Assembly: GCA_016709305.1 (NCBI GenBank)
Contig: JADJNA010000047.1
Coordinates: 372,001 to 436,000 of the forward strand
Reading direction: 5' to 3'
DNA from: Candidatus Villigracilis saccharophilus
GTDB lineage: Bacteria; Chloroflexota; Anaerolineae; Anaerolineales; Villigracilaceae
DNA: 64,000 nt
In this document: positions 42,336 through 51,943 of the stretch, in pieces
How positions within the stretch are numbered: the first letter of the stretch is position 1
Layout of the letters: each line of letters opens with the position of its first letter
Notes under the pieces: model-generated
Database searches by the model: none
What the model saw: the letters and a program-made list of their open reading frames with translations, nothing else
Told to the model about the DNA's origin: nothing
Position numbers and translations under genes: made by a program

Positions 42336-43439
42336 TTAATTAATGACCATGTCTCGGATCGCAGCCTCAATGGCTTTGGCGATCTGCGGACGCGGCAAAA
42401 TTTCACTGGCCGCGCCAGCCTCGACCACACTGCGCGGCATCCCCCAAACCACACAAGTGCTCTCATGTTCGGCAATAACGTGCCCGCCGGCGCTGTGCAG
42501 AATTTTCGCGCCGAGTGTGCCGTCACTGCCCATTCCCGTCAGGATCACAGCAACCACATTCTTTCCGAAGCGCTGGATGACAGAGTTTAATGTCACATCC
42601 ACGGAAGGACGTACCCCGTGCACAGTTGGTTTTTGATTCAACACGACCTGTTCGTTGTCATCCAGGATCATGTGAAAGCCGCCGGGCGCGAGCAATATCT
42701 GCCCGACCATAAGTTGATCGCCCGGCTCGGCTTCCTTGACCTTGAGCGGGGAGATCGAATTAAGACGTTCAGCCAGCGAGCGTGTAAATCCGCTTGGCAT
42801 ATGCTGTACGATCATAACTGGGGAAGATAAATTTGCGGGTAAAGCGGGGATAATTTCATTTAACGCACCTGGTCCGCCTGTGGATGACCCGATCAGGATC
42901 ACGGGGGTGTTCTTGCGATAAGGGCGTACAGGCTTTTCTGGTTTATTGGATTTGGACGAATCTGAAGGTAGTTTTCGTGATGCGATCGCGGTCGTTGATT
43001 TGACCTTCGCTTTGGCAGCCTGCTTTATTTTGACGGCAATATCACCCATCTCAGAGCGAATATCGAGACGGTTGTCCGGCTTGGCAATGAAATCGACTGC
43101 GCCAAGCATAAGCGCCTGGATCGTTTCAGCAGCACCTTCCTTGGTTAAACTACTGAACATGATGACCGGGCGCGGAAAATTCTTCATGATCTCGCGCAGA
43201 GTCGACAATCCGTCCAGATGCGGCATTTCCACATCCAGTGTGATCACATCCGGCTTCATTTGCGGGATGAGCAGGAGAGCTTCCTTGCCATTACTCGCCG
43301 TGCCGACAACCTGCAGATCAGGATCCGCGTTGAGCTGCTGGGTAATGGCAAAGCGCATAAACGCGGAATCATCCACCACCATCACCCGCACCGGGTTCGG
43401 CGATTTTATACCTGCCTGAGATACTACCTTATCTGCCAT
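42336..43439 (-). CDS. cheB: chemotaxis response regulator / methylesterase CheB
   Basis: 367 residues: a receiver domain (VMVVDDSAFMRFAIT; phospho-acceptor Asp in DVITLDVEMPHLDGL, about residue 65; Lys in VDFIAKP) joined by a Lys/Ser-rich linker (about 145-185) to the methylesterase domain with the catalytic Ser in IGSSTGGPGAL, His in VQHMPSGFT and Asp in TGMGSDGTLGA. It removes methyl groups from receptors and can deamidate glutamines. Follows cheY by 7 bases. Confidence 0.96.
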   Translation of the reverse strand: MADKVVSQAGIKSPNPVRVMVVDDSAFMRFAITQQLNADPDLQVVGTASNGKEALLLIPQMKPDVITLDVEMPHLDGLSTLREIMKNFPRPVIMFSSLTKEGAAETIQALMLGAVDFIAKPDNRLDIRSEMGDIAVKIKQAAKAKVKSTTAIASRKLPSDSSKSNKPEKPVRPYRKNTPVILIGSSTGGPGALNEIIPALPANLSSPVMIVQHMPSGFTRSLAERLNSISPLKVKEAEPGDQLMVGQILLAPGGFHMILDDNEQVVLNQKPTVHGVRPSVDVTLNSVIQRFGKNVVAVILTGMGSDGTLGAKILHSAGGHVIAEHESTCVVWGMPRSVVEAGAASEILPRPQIAKAIEAAIRDMVIN

Positions 43440-43446
43440 AATTTGA

Positions 43447-43803
43447 TTATGCCAGAAGTTTTGTAATTGCTTTCATCACACGTTCATGTTCGAAGGGTTT
43501 TACAATGAAATCGCGCGCGCCTGATTTGACAGCTTCCAGCACAACCGATTCCTGACCCAGCGCAGTCAGCATGATCACACGCGCTTTGGCATCAAAACCG
43601 ATAATTTCTTTAAGCGCCGCCAACCCGTCCATTTCAGGCATGGTCACATCCATCAAGACAACATCAGGACGGGTCTCTTTATAAGTGTTCACGGCGACCA
43701 GACCGTTCTCAGCCTGCAAGACTTCATAACCGTCTGATACGAGCATCTTGGTCAACCGTACTCGCAGAAATTCAGCATCATCCACAACCAAAATCTTTGC
43801 CAT
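43447..43803 (-). CDS. cheY: chemotaxis response regulator CheY
   Basis: A 118-residue single receiver domain: KILVVDDAEFLRVRL (acidic pair), the phospho-acceptor Asp in VVLMDVTMPEMDGL (about residue 53), Thr in IMLTALGQ, and Lys in FIVKPFEH. When phosphorylated by CheA it binds the motor switch (FliM, 63183). All key residues are present. Confidence 0.94.
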   Translation of the reverse strand: MAKILVVDDAEFLRVRLTKMLVSDGYEVLQAENGLVAVNTYKETRPDVVLMDVTMPEMDGLAALKEIIGFDAKARVIMLTALGQESVVLEAVKSGARDFIVKPFEHERVMKAITKLLA

Positions 43804-43823
43804 AATTTACTCCTCTTGGGGTT

Positions 43824-44321
43824 CTAGATATCTCGTTCTTTTTCGCCGATGACCCTGACAGTCACGCGGCTATCGGCAACATAAACATGAACAGTGCGTC
43901 CGGTATGTCCGCCCACTTCCTCAGCAGTGATCTTTAAATTCAAGCGTTGTAAAGTCTTACGGGCAGTTTCCATGTTGCGTGTCCCGATATCAAAAGCATT
44001 TGCCATCCCTGGTGCGATTAACATATTGGCTCCTCCAACGATACGAATGATCAGCCTGTTCTTGTTCGCGCCTTCCTTAACCACAGCCTCAAGCAATCCT
44101 ACAATTCCAGTGTCAACATATTTTTGAGAGACAGGATCATCCGATGAGATTCCATTCGCCGCCCCAGGAAGTACGGCATGAAGTAGTCCGGAAACCCGCG
44201 TACTCGGATCAACCATTGAAATTCCCAGGCATGAGCCCAGTCCATAGGCTACCAGCACATCATCCGGGTTCCGGCTGATGGCGCGTTCACCTAATCCCAG
44301 GCTTATCGGATCTTTCTTCAT
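43824..44321 (-). CDS. cheD: chemoreceptor glutamine deamidase CheD
   Basis: 165 residues. The catalytic Cys is in YGLGSCLGISMVD (about residue 32) and His in VSGLLHAVLPGA (about residue 48), with the conserved IVGGANML segment (about 98-105) and NMETARKTLQRLNL. CheD deamidates receptor glutamines and in many bacteria also binds CheC and raises its phosphatase activity; here cheC is directly upstream, 2 bases away, in line with such a pair. Confidence 0.95.
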   Translation of the reverse strand: MKKDPISLGLGERAISRNPDDVLVAYGLGSCLGISMVDPSTRVSGLLHAVLPGAANGISSDDPVSQKYVDTGIVGLLEAVVKEGANKNRLIIRIVGGANMLIAPGMANAFDIGTRNMETARKTLQRLNLKITAEEVGGHTGRTVHVYVADSRVTVRVIGEKERDI

Positions 44322-44323
44322 AT

Positions 44324-44932
44324 TTAAGAATTCTTCTTAAGCAAATTTTGGAGCGCGTTCATGTCCGGGATGACCCAGAAATTCGCCTCAACACTGCGGA
44401 CACCATCCATAAAATTGGCCTGCATCAACAAGATCTGGTCGCTGATGCCGCCGGATGTCGCGACAACGATATCGAGGATCGCCCCAACCATATCAACCAT
44501 CACAGCCGGGGGGGTGGGTTTGATGCTGGCTCCCACCAGCTTCGCAAGGGAATTCAGGAAGAACGTACCGCACATGTTCCCCAATTCACCGAGCGCGGAC
44601 CTTTCGATCGAGCCTAGATGCTGCGTGGTTCCCTGGGGAATATCCATTAATAGGTCCACCAATTCCATGGCTTTTTGATAAGGCATGATCATCATGATCT
44701 GCCCAACCATATCGCCTTCAAAGCGCAAATAGATGCCGACCGCATCGTCTTCCGGCCCGCCGACAAGTTCCGGTATTGTCAATAAGGGCACAAGCCGCAG
44801 CGCCGGATTACTGACCTCGATCTTACGACCGATCATTCCCGAAAATCCGTGCGCCGCATTCTTAATGCCTTCACTGGCGATGGTTTTCAGTATCTCCAAC
44901 AAGTCCTGATCAAACGGGGCGATATCGTTCAT
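44324..44932 (-). CDS. cheC: CheC-family CheY-P phosphatase
   Basis: 202 residues from the chosen start at 44932 (AGGAAAGG upstream; the earlier ATG at 44989 would overlap the cheA end). Two related halves as in CheC. The second active-site helix ALGELGNMCGTFFLNSLA carries E-x-x-N and looks active. The first, ILKTIASEGIKNAAHGFSG, lacks the clear E-x-x-N spacing and is probably inactive. A hydrophobic VDMVGAILDIVVATSGG strand pair joins them. Coupled with cheD. Confidence 0.88.
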   Translation of the reverse strand: MNDIAPFDQDLLEILKTIASEGIKNAAHGFSGMIGRKIEVSNPALRLVPLLTIPELVGGPEDDAVGIYLRFEGDMVGQIMMIMPYQKAMELVDLLMDIPQGTTQHLGSIERSALGELGNMCGTFFLNSLAKLVGASIKPTPPAVMVDMVGAILDIVVATSGGISDQILLMQANFMDGVRSVEANFWVIPDMNALQNLLKKNS

Positions 44933-44951
44933 AGTCGAGCACCTTTCCTTT

Positions 44952-47161
44952 TTAAATTCCAGCCAGCTTGAATAAACCAAAAACATCAACGATCAAAGCG
45001 ACCTGGCCCTCGCTAAGAATGGCCGCGCTTGAGATTCCAGGAATGTCGCCAATGAATCCGCCCAGGGGTTTCACAACAACGTCCTCTTCCCCGACCAGAG
45101 AGTCGACGATCAAGCCAACCCGTTGTTTGCCCGATTGCACGACCACGGCAAAAATATTCCTGCCCTGATCGTCACCCTGTTGGGAGTGGAAAATATCCGA
45201 AAGGTTGATCAGGGAGAGCACACTCTGCCGCAACACTGTGACGGGTTTTTGGGATATATACTTTATTTCACCCTGCTCAAGGCGCAGGGTTTCCGTGATC
45301 ATCACCAGGGGATCGCAAATGTGGCATCAGCGACCTTGACCAGCAAAGCGGGCACAATGGCAAGTGTGAGCGGCAGAACGATCTTGAACTGCGTACCACG
45401 GCCAATCTGGGTTTCCACTTGAATGGAACCGTTTACGCGTTGAATATTCGTGCTGACAATATCAAGACCGACGCCGCGTCCGGAAATATCAGTGACCTTT
45501 TGGGCGGTCGAAAGGCCCGCCATAAACATCAGATCAATGGACTGGTCCTCGGTCAAAGCGGCCGCTTCCTCGGCAGTGATCAAGCCTTTTTGCACGGCGC
45601 TCCTGCGGAGTTTTTCTCCATCAATGCCGCCGCCGTCATCTTCAACGGTCAGGATGATGCGCCCCTGTTCGTGGCGGGCGGTCAAGGTGATTGTGCCCCG
45701 TTCCGGTTTTCCGGCAGCGCGGCGCTCTTCTGGAGATTCGATACCGTGGTCAACAGAATTACGGACAAGGTGGATCAACGGGTCGTTGATCTCTTCGATC
45801 ATCGAACGATCCATCTCAGTCTCTTCGCCGTGGATGACCACATCAATGGGCTTGCCGATCTTCTGCGACATATCGCGCACCATGCGCGGGAACTTTCCGA
45901 AGGAACTCGAGATCGGCAGCATGCGGATGTGCATGACCTCTTCCTGAAGCTGGTCGGTGATGCGCCCCAAATGCGTGATCGTCTCAGCGATCTGATCGTC
46001 ATTGCTGTTATTGCGCGCAACACGGCTGTGGATTTTCTTTAAATGGTTCCGATCAGTGATCAATTCGCCAACCAGGTTCATCAGATTATCCAGACGCTCC
46101 ACATTCGCGCGAATGGTCATATCAGCGCTGCGCCTGCCAAAGGGAGTAGCAGCACGCCTATCATTCGATGAAACAGCGGGCACAGCAGCGGCAGGGGTCT
46201 TAACAGGCAGGGTGGAGGTATTTTCCACTTTCTCTGGAACCTTTGGCGGCTCTGGCTGGTCGGGCAGGGCCTGCTGGGGAGGCTCTATCACAACGGCTCC
46301 ATTCGCGATAACGATCACGCCGTCAATGGAAGCCTCATCCACATCAGAGATCCTGGCCAAGGCGGATCTGACCATTTCAACAGACCAGGATGTATTGACA
46401 ACAGCTGTAAAGACACTGACAGAGGCGGATGTCTCAATCTGCGCCTGACTTGGCTCCATCGACTGAATGTCCCCCATATCCTGCAGCGCCATCATTAATT
46501 GAAAAGCGCGCGCCGCAGAAGAGATGCTGCTCGGATCGATTCTGGCATGTATTTGAAGCGGCCTGCACTCCAAATCCGGCGCGCTGGTAATGAGCGCGTC
46601 GATCTTATCTTGAACGTTATGGGGGCTACTCTGCGAATCAGAAATTCCAGCACCGGCAATAATCGCATCGATCTGGGTTTCGATCTTTTGCCTTGCAAGA
46701 ACATTCTCCTCCAACAAAGCATCTGAAATGGTATTTTCCTGAGCTTTCTGCAGGTTTTCGTTTTTTACGTTTTCTATAAAATCTTTAAGCGCCGTCACCA
46801 TTTCATCAATATTCACATCGCAAGTTTGCGATGTGACCACTTCATCCCGAAGCAGGCGCAAATGATCAACAGCTTCCAGACAAAGATCAAATAATTGTTT
46901 CGATATCGGGATGCTGTTTTTGCGGACCCCATCCAGTATATTTTCAAGCGTATGGGTGAGATTTGTCATGCGCTTGTGTCCGATCATGCCGGACATACCT
47001 TTGATGGTATGGGCGGATCGAAACACAGTTTGAATAAGTTCGGAATCAGGTTCTTCCCGCTCCAGGCGGATCAGAATATCATCCAAAACTTGCAAATGTT
47101 CATCCACCTCAGCTAGAAAAACCGGCAACTCTTCTTCACTGATGTCAAAAATGATTTCCAT
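44952..47161 (-). CDS. cheA: chemotaxis histidine kinase CheA (frameshifted)
   Basis: The kinase that reads receptor state and phosphorylates CheY and CheB. Domains: HPt with FRSAHTIKGMSGMIGH (His about residue 50), a long variable part with two beta-rich modules (about 190-320), the dimerisation helices NVERLDNLMNLVGELITDR, the ATP-binding domain (LIHLVRNSVDHGIE; VEDDGGGIDGEKL; GRGVGLDIVSTNI), and a CheW-like end. The kinase frame stops at 45302 in FAIPW; adding one C to the C4 run at 45308-45311 gives FAIPLVMITETLRLEQ and continues through KQRVGLIVDSLVGEEDVVVK to 44952, about 736 residues. Confidence 0.95.
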
Positions 47162-47395
47162 AGACTATTCCGATATCCTCAATTTTCCTGCTGACAAAAG
47201 ATAGCACACAACCCCGTCTTATGCAGTAAATCATCCGTAAAGAGAAACCAAAAAACGGGTAAATTTATTTATGGCTAAAGTAAATATCCACGAACCACCA
47301 ACATCCCCCCAAAAAAAAATGTCATTTTTTATCCCTCCGCTAGACCCAGTCTTGTTCCGCCACTGTCGATATAAATTGAGCGCATTCCTTAAAAT
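47162..47395. other. spacer upstream of cheA
   Basis: AT-rich region between the cheA start and the terminator of the flgM-csrA unit. The cheA promoter should lie here; the best visible element is an extended -10 TGCTATCTT on the minus strand (47198-47206) without a good -35. I see no sigma-28 match and no gene. Confidence 0.4.
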
Positions 47396-47442
47396 AAAAA
47401 ACCAAGTGCCCCTTTCAACGTATAAGGGCGCACCTGGTTTTA
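47396..47442 (-). terminator. terminator after csrA
   Basis: Near-perfect long stem (AAAACCAgGTGC.. with ..GCACtTGGTTTT) spanning 47396-47442 with T/A tracts on both flanks, 23 bases past the csrA stop. Ends the flgM-flgN-flgK-flgL-csrA unit. Confidence 0.85.
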
Positions 47443-47464
47443 TCGTTTTATTCTATTCGAAAGG

Positions 47465-47752
47465 TCAGGGAGTATCTTCACTTTTTTCCTGTTTTTCATT
47501 TTCTTTTTCAGTTTCAGACAACAGCAGTTTTCGCAGCTGTTCAAATGTCTCAGATTCAGTTTCTTTTGCCATCAATTCTTGAATCTTGACCTGATCCTGG
47601 ACTGCCTGGTAAATTTCCTGTCTTAATATGATGGTTTCGCGCGGAGCGTTAATCCCGATCTTAACCCGGTCGCCCTCGATCGCAAGCACGGTTACAACGA
47701 TCGTATCCCCGATCAATAGACTCTCATCCACTTTGCGTGATATTACCAGCAT
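47465..47752 (-). CDS. csrA: carbon storage / translational regulator CsrA
   Basis: A small RNA-binding dimer that represses translation by binding GGA in hairpin loops. 95 residues from MLVISRKVDESLLIGD, with VTVLAIEGDRVKIGINAPRE (about residues 18-37) and the RNA-binding Arg in APRE. The start at 47752 gives the exact family N-terminus; the ATG at 47767 is an extension of 5 residues. The C-terminal 30 residues are an acidic, Glu/Lys-rich tail longer than usual. It is last in the flgM operon, so made with late flagellar genes. Predicted target: the fliC leader. The antagonist gene fliW is not seen here. Confidence 0.93.
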   Translation of the reverse strand: MLVISRKVDESLLIGDTIVVTVLAIEGDRVKIGINAPRETIILRQEIYQAVQDQVKIQELMAKETESETFEQLRKLLLSETEKENEKQEKSEDTP

Positions 47753-47822
47753 GTTCACACACTCCACGTACCAGGATATTCAGGATATTTGGCGCTGGAA
47801 AGTGTATTCGCTGGGACGGGGG

Positions 47823-48835
47823 TTATTGCATGTAATCAAAAAGTGTGAGCGCTGAAATAGCCCGCTGGCTGACCTCTAAAACGGCTTGGAAGGTGGTTTG
47901 CTGGTTTGTCAGCAGGGCGATCCCTTCCGCCATATTGGTGTCTTCTTTTTGAGAAAGCAAATTTTTGGTTTCGATCTTGACCGTTTCCAGGAAATTCGAC
48001 GCCGAATCGACCTGACGCATTCGCGCACCATTCGATGTGCGATATTGATTCACAATGTCCGATGAAGATTTTACCCTAGTCAATGCTTCCTGCAAAGTAG
48101 GCATGACGGGGGAGAAAGAAGGTGCAGGAGGAGTTGGGACATATGCAGGCACGGGGGGGGAAGATGAATATTGTTCTGGGCCAAGGCATTGCTGGCAACA
48201 ATTAAATCTTCAATAAATTTTTGAATTGCCTGATCTCCGCGAACATTCATGGGAACAGTTTGATCTGGTCCCAGGGTACGCTGCATGATGCCTGTATCTC
48301 CACGATAGTTGATAACTTTGGGAATAAATGTGTTTCCCTGATAATCTGTATAAGGCAACCTTTCCACGGGGTCTGCAGGTACATAATCGGTCAGGTCAAA
48401 TGGTTTCTGATCAATTTGATATCCAGAAAAAATGAATTGACCGTTCACAGAAGAATTGCCGAGTTCAACCGCCTTGTCGATCAGTCCCAGCATTTCAGTT
48501 CTTAATGCAGTATATCTCTCGCTTCCAGACAGAGAATCATTAAGCCCGCGCAAGATAATGTTCGACGCCTGCACTCCGATCTCTTCCAATTGATTTAGGG
48601 CGTAATCGGTGGTGTTCATCCAGTTATTTGTGCTTGCGGCTGTATCAGCGTAGGCTTCAAGCGTCCGCAAATTGGAACGCAGACTGAGGCTGGCAGAAGC
48701 ATGAACTGGATCTTCAGAAGCGGTCTGAAACTGCTTCTGGGTTGCAACCCTTTCTCTCAGTTTGCTTATCTTTTCCTGACCGTCCGCCATATTTTGGATG
48801 GCGTTGTTCATCATCATCAGATTAGTAATTCTCAT
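47823..48835 (-). CDS. flgL: hook-filament junction protein FlgL (frameshifted)
   Basis: Second junction protein between hook and filament. The N-terminal frame begins MRITNLMMMNNAIQNM and has flagellin-like D0/D1 features (RVATQKQFQTASEDPVHA; NNWMNTTDYALNQLEEI) and VNGQFIFSGYQ. The C-terminal frame ends TNQQTTFQAVLEVSQRAISALTLFDYM, the typical terminus. They join at a C8 run (48153-48160 on the plus strand as G8); nine C restore one frame of about 337 residues. Follows flgK by 17 bases. Confidence 0.93.
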
Positions 48836-48852
48836 GCCTGCTCCTCATCATC

Positions 48853-50274
48853 CTAGCGACCCGTCAATCCCATTCGATTAATGACCAGGTCCAGCAGTTC
48901 ATCCATCGTGGTCAACATGCGGGCGGCCGCCTGATATGCCTTCTGGGTTTTCGCCATGTTCGCAGCTTCTTCATCCAGATTTACGCCTGCAACCGATTCG
49001 CGCTGATCGCTCAAGGCCTTGGCCACCAATCCATGCTGGTAGGTATTATCAATGGCGCGCTGGGTGCTCACTGCCAGACTTGTTATCTGAGTGTTGTAAT
49101 ATTCATTCAAAGTGACATCTCCATTAAAAGGAGATGCTGCTATTTTGGAATTTTTTAATGCAACCATTTCCAATGCGACCATATTATTTCCAGGTTCAAA
49201 CTGGTTTTTGGATGTAACAACCCCTGCGGCATCCAGCAAGGTGTTAACTGCGATGGTGCCCGCCTCGGAACCTGCTGTAACTGTAAAAAAATCCTTGCCG
49301 GCGACATCGTTCATATCGAAGCCGGATCGGTGAATAGTATTTACCTGTGATGTCAACTCACTTGCCAGGGAATTTAGTCCGGTTAATTGGCCCACCAAAA
49401 TTTTATCGCGGGCTTCCAGCGTCCCCTTTAGTGAGCCGCTGGTTGGGATCATCTGTTGGCCATCACTCCAGTAAATATCTGACATGCCGACATTAGGTGC
49501 CGTGGTGTTTGTCTGGGTGTGGAGTTTAAAGGCATCATGCCCTACAACCAAAACATGCCCGCCAATGGAAACCACCATTTCACCATTTTTTTGCTCGGTT
49601 GAAACTGCGCCAGTCAAATTGGCGAGTTGATCAAGCGCCATGTCGCGTTTGTCCATCAAGTCATTGGGTTGTTCCCCAACCGATAATACATGCGAAATCT
49701 CGGCATTCAGCTTGGCCACCTGATCGGCAAGGGAATTGACCTCGTCCACCTGACTGGAAACGGACAAATTCTGATCGTTGCGCAACAGGTTGATCTGCTC
49801 CGCCCGACGGTTAAAAGCAGTTGCCAGCGAACTGGCGTCATCCAAAAGAACGCTGCGTAAGCTGTTATTTGTTGGGTCGCTCGAAAGTGACTGCCAGCCT
49901 TTCCAGAACTGGTCCAACTTTGGAAGCAAGCCATCCTCGGAGGTTTCCGCGAGCGTCGCTTCCAACTGATTGAGGATTTCACTTTGGGATTCCCAGTTTT
50001 TTGCCTCGGCTGAGATGGTCCGAAAACGTCCGTCAAAAAACGCCAGATTGAAGCGTTCAACCCGCGCGATGGTAACACTGCCGCCTCTTTGCCCGGCACG
50101 GTTAATGAACTCTGAACCGCCTAAAGTTGTGGGCACTGCCGCAGTCAGGATCGCGGACTGGCGGCGATATCCAGGCGTACTGGCATTGGCGACGTTATGC
50201 TGGATAATCTCCATCACCTGAGACTGGGTCAGGACTGCCTGTAGTGATGTTGAGATTGAGGAAAGAGATGGCAT
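48853..50274 (-). CDS. flgK: hook-filament junction protein FlgK (HAP1)
   Basis: First junction protein between hook and filament. 473 residues. N-terminal rod/hook signature QVMEIIQHNVANASTPGYRR (about residues 19-38), a coiled segment with LNQLEATLAETSEDGLLP and FWKGWQSLSSDP, GEQPNDLMDKRDMALDQLA (typical HAP1), and the C-terminal EEAANMAKTQKAYQAAARML with TTMDELLDLVINRMG. Intact. Confidence 0.96.
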   Translation of the reverse strand: MPSLSSISTSLQAVLTQSQVMEIIQHNVANASTPGYRRQSAILTAAVPTTLGGSEFINRAGQRGGSVTIARVERFNLAFFDGRFRTISAEAKNWESQSEILNQLEATLAETSEDGLLPKLDQFWKGWQSLSSDPTNNSLRSVLLDDASSLATAFNRRAEQINLLRNDQNLSVSSQVDEVNSLADQVAKLNAEISHVLSVGEQPNDLMDKRDMALDQLANLTGAVSTEQKNGEMVVSIGGHVLVVGHDAFKLHTQTNTTAPNVGMSDIYWSDGQQMIPTSGSLKGTLEARDKILVGQLTGLNSLASELTSQVNTIHRSGFDMNDVAGKDFFTVTAGSEAGTIAVNTLLDAAGVVTSKNQFEPGNNMVALEMVALKNSKIAASPFNGDVTLNEYYNTQITSLAVSTQRAIDNTYQHGLVAKALSDQRESVAGVNLDEEAANMAKTQKAYQAAARMLTTMDELLDLVINRMGLTGR

Positions 50275-50285
50275 CGGTGAATTCC

Positions 50286-50801
50286 TTAAGCGCGAAACTC
50301 AACACCCAGACCCGTTGCTGGTTCCTGGTGTGTCCCGCTCATTGGAGATCGGTAGCCTGATTCTGGCTGGAACATACTGATCAAGAATGATTGCGTAGCC
50401 TTAAGCCAATCCAACTTGGTGACGGCAATGGCCTGGCTGGCGTGGTTTATTTCACGCGCCTGGCCGGCCAGGCTGTAAATTCCTTCTGACAGGTTCTTAA
50501 TGCGATTCGCATCCTCTGCTTTAAAAAATGGCAAAAGAGCCTGAATGGAAGTATTTTCCAGATGGATGCCCAGAGAAATGGAAAATTCCTGGATCACCTG
50601 GCGGCATTTATCTTCCATTAAACCCATCTTATCGAGCAAAACTTCCTTGTCTTCCACAAGTTGAGGCACCAGCTCGGGCTCATTTAATAGTGCTGCGCGT
50701 TCTTTTTTGGATAATTCAATTAATTCCTGTAATAACCTGAATTGTTGAACAAGTACCTGTTCCAGTTCGAATCTATTTATGATGAATTTATCGGCTACCA
50801 T
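50286..50801 (-). CDS. flgN: FlgN-family export chaperone
   Basis: 171 residues, helical, with long amphipathic segments (QLVEDKEVLLDKMGLMEDKC; LSEGIYSLAGQAREINHASQ). FlgN binds FlgK and FlgL and delivers them for export. Identification rests mainly on position between flgM and flgK, on length and on the helical pattern; the sequence family itself is poorly conserved. Confidence 0.82.
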   Translation of the reverse strand: MVADKFIINRFELEQVLVQQFRLLQELIELSKKERAALLNEPELVPQLVEDKEVLLDKMGLMEDKCRQVIQEFSISLGIHLENTSIQALLPFFKAEDANRIKNLSEGIYSLAGQAREINHASQAIAVTKLDWLKATQSFLISMFQPESGYRSPMSGTHQEPATGLGVEFRA

Positions 50802-50824
50802 AGCAGAAATCCTTTGAGTTTATA

Positions 50825-51121
50825 TTATTTCGGCTGGAGGGTCGCCAATAGCTTTCTGGCGAGCTCGCTGACCTTAATTGTGTAATCTCCGCTCGCAATT
50901 TGATCCTTGAGCATGACAAGGCGTTCGGAGTCAGTTTCTTCGACATTTCCAAGCGCTGTTCGGGCTTTGGCTAACAAGCGCGCATTATCTGACATTTCCA
51001 CCCGATCCTGCCCGGAGCGAACAGAGGCAGCCTCGTTGAGGTCTTCCTTCTTCTCGACCGGATTGGCAACTTCTGCGGGTTTGGCAGAAAGGGGCAGCAT
51101 ATTGTTGTTTTCAATTTTCAT
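50825..51121 (-). CDS. flgM: anti-sigma-28 factor FlgM
   Basis: Binds and holds FliA until the hook is finished, then leaves through the flagellum. 98 residues: a disordered N-terminal half (SAKPAEVANPVEKKED), then VEMSDNARLLAKARTALG (about residues 41-58) and the sigma-binding end RLVMLKDQIASGDYTIKVSELARKLL (seen as LKDQIASGDYTIKV and SELARKLLATL). Transcribed from a near-consensus sigma-28 promoter, a negative loop on FliA. AGGAG precedes the ATG. Confidence 0.93.
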   Translation of the reverse strand: MKIENNNMLPLSAKPAEVANPVEKKEDLNEAASVRSGQDRVEMSDNARLLAKARTALGNVEETDSERLVMLKDQIASGDYTIKVSELARKLLATLQPK

Positions 51122-51161
51122 AGGTAGTTTCTCCTGCTAGGTATATAAACTCATATTACCA

Positions 51162-51188
51162 TTATCGGCAGTTTTTCTGAAAACATTA
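51162..51188 (-). promoter_or_regulatory. sigma-28 (FliA) promoter of flgM-flgN-flgK-flgL-csrA
   Basis: Minus strand: TAATGTTT (51181-51188), 11 bases, GCCGATAA (51162-51169). The -10 is the exact consensus, the -35 matches at 7 of 8 bases, and the spacing is right. The -35 overlaps the flgG stop codon. Leader to the flgM ATG about 35 bases. Confidence 0.88.
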
Positions 51189-51929
51189 TGCCTTGCGGAT
51201 GTTGATCGCCTGGGAGATCATCGTGTCAGTTTGCTGGAAGGCCTTGATGGACATACTGAAAGAACGCTGCAGGGTGATAATGTGGGTCATTTCCTGCGCC
51301 AGGTCCACATTAGACTGTTCGACACGATAGCCGCTAATCGTTCCAAAATTTTCGGACCCGGCCGCGCCTGCCACAGCCGCGCCAGAAGCGTCTGATTCCA
51401 GCCAAATATTGTCGCCGTAACTGGTGACACCGCTCGGATTGGGAAAACGAGTCAGCTGAACGGTGCCAACGGCCACACTTGCACCTGTTTCATCAAAAGC
51501 GGTCACATTCCCCTCAGAACTGATGTTAATGTTCGACATTCCTTCGGTGATTGTGCCGTCCCAAACCAGAGGGTAGCCGCTGGCCGTTACCAGGTTAAGC
51601 TCTGCGTCCACACCGAACTGCCCGTCACGGGTATACCCAATTGTCCCATCCGGCAAAGTTACGCTAAAAAAACCTTCGCCTTGAATTGCCCAATCGAGCG
51701 AATTAGTGGAATCACGCAAATTGCCCTGCGCGGTCAGGATCTGGGTATTTTTCAGGAGCGAGCCCTCATTAAGCTGCTGGTTAAGCATCTCTTGAAAGTT
51801 GGACCGGCTGGCTTTGTACCCTGCCGTATTGACATTGGCCAGATTATTACTGGTCACATCCAGATCCGACATGCGGCTGAGGATATCCTGGCGGGAAATA
51901 TTAAGTGTGTGAAAAAGGGAAGATGACAT
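51186..51929 (-). CDS. flgG: flagellar basal-body rod protein FlgG
   Basis: Distal rod subunit. 247 residues with the rod signature LDVTSNNLANVNTAGYKASRSNF (about residues 23-45), the middle WAIQGEGFFSVTLPDGTIGYTRDGQF and the C-terminal YRVEQSNVDLAQEMTHIITLQR (about 205-226). It and flgF are similar in length and cannot be told apart with full certainty; this one is called FlgG because of the VNTAGYKASR form and the SNVDLAQEM end. AAGGAG lies before the ATG. Confidence 0.88.
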   Translation of the reverse strand: MSSSLFHTLNISRQDILSRMSDLDVTSNNLANVNTAGYKASRSNFQEMLNQQLNEGSLLKNTQILTAQGNLRDSTNSLDWAIQGEGFFSVTLPDGTIGYTRDGQFGVDAELNLVTASGYPLVWDGTITEGMSNINISSEGNVTAFDETGASVAVGTVQLTRFPNPSGVTSYGDNIWLESDASGAAVAGAAGSENFGTISGYRVEQSNVDLAQEMTHIITLQRSFSMSIKAFQQTDTMISQAINIRKA

Positions 51930-51943
51930 ATTGACTCCTTATC

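Noticed and set aside
45302..45311. Programmed ribosomal frameshifting in cheA and the other broken genes
   Set aside because: No slippery heptamer with downstream structure is seen, and breaks of the same kind occur in many unrelated housekeeping and flagellar genes.
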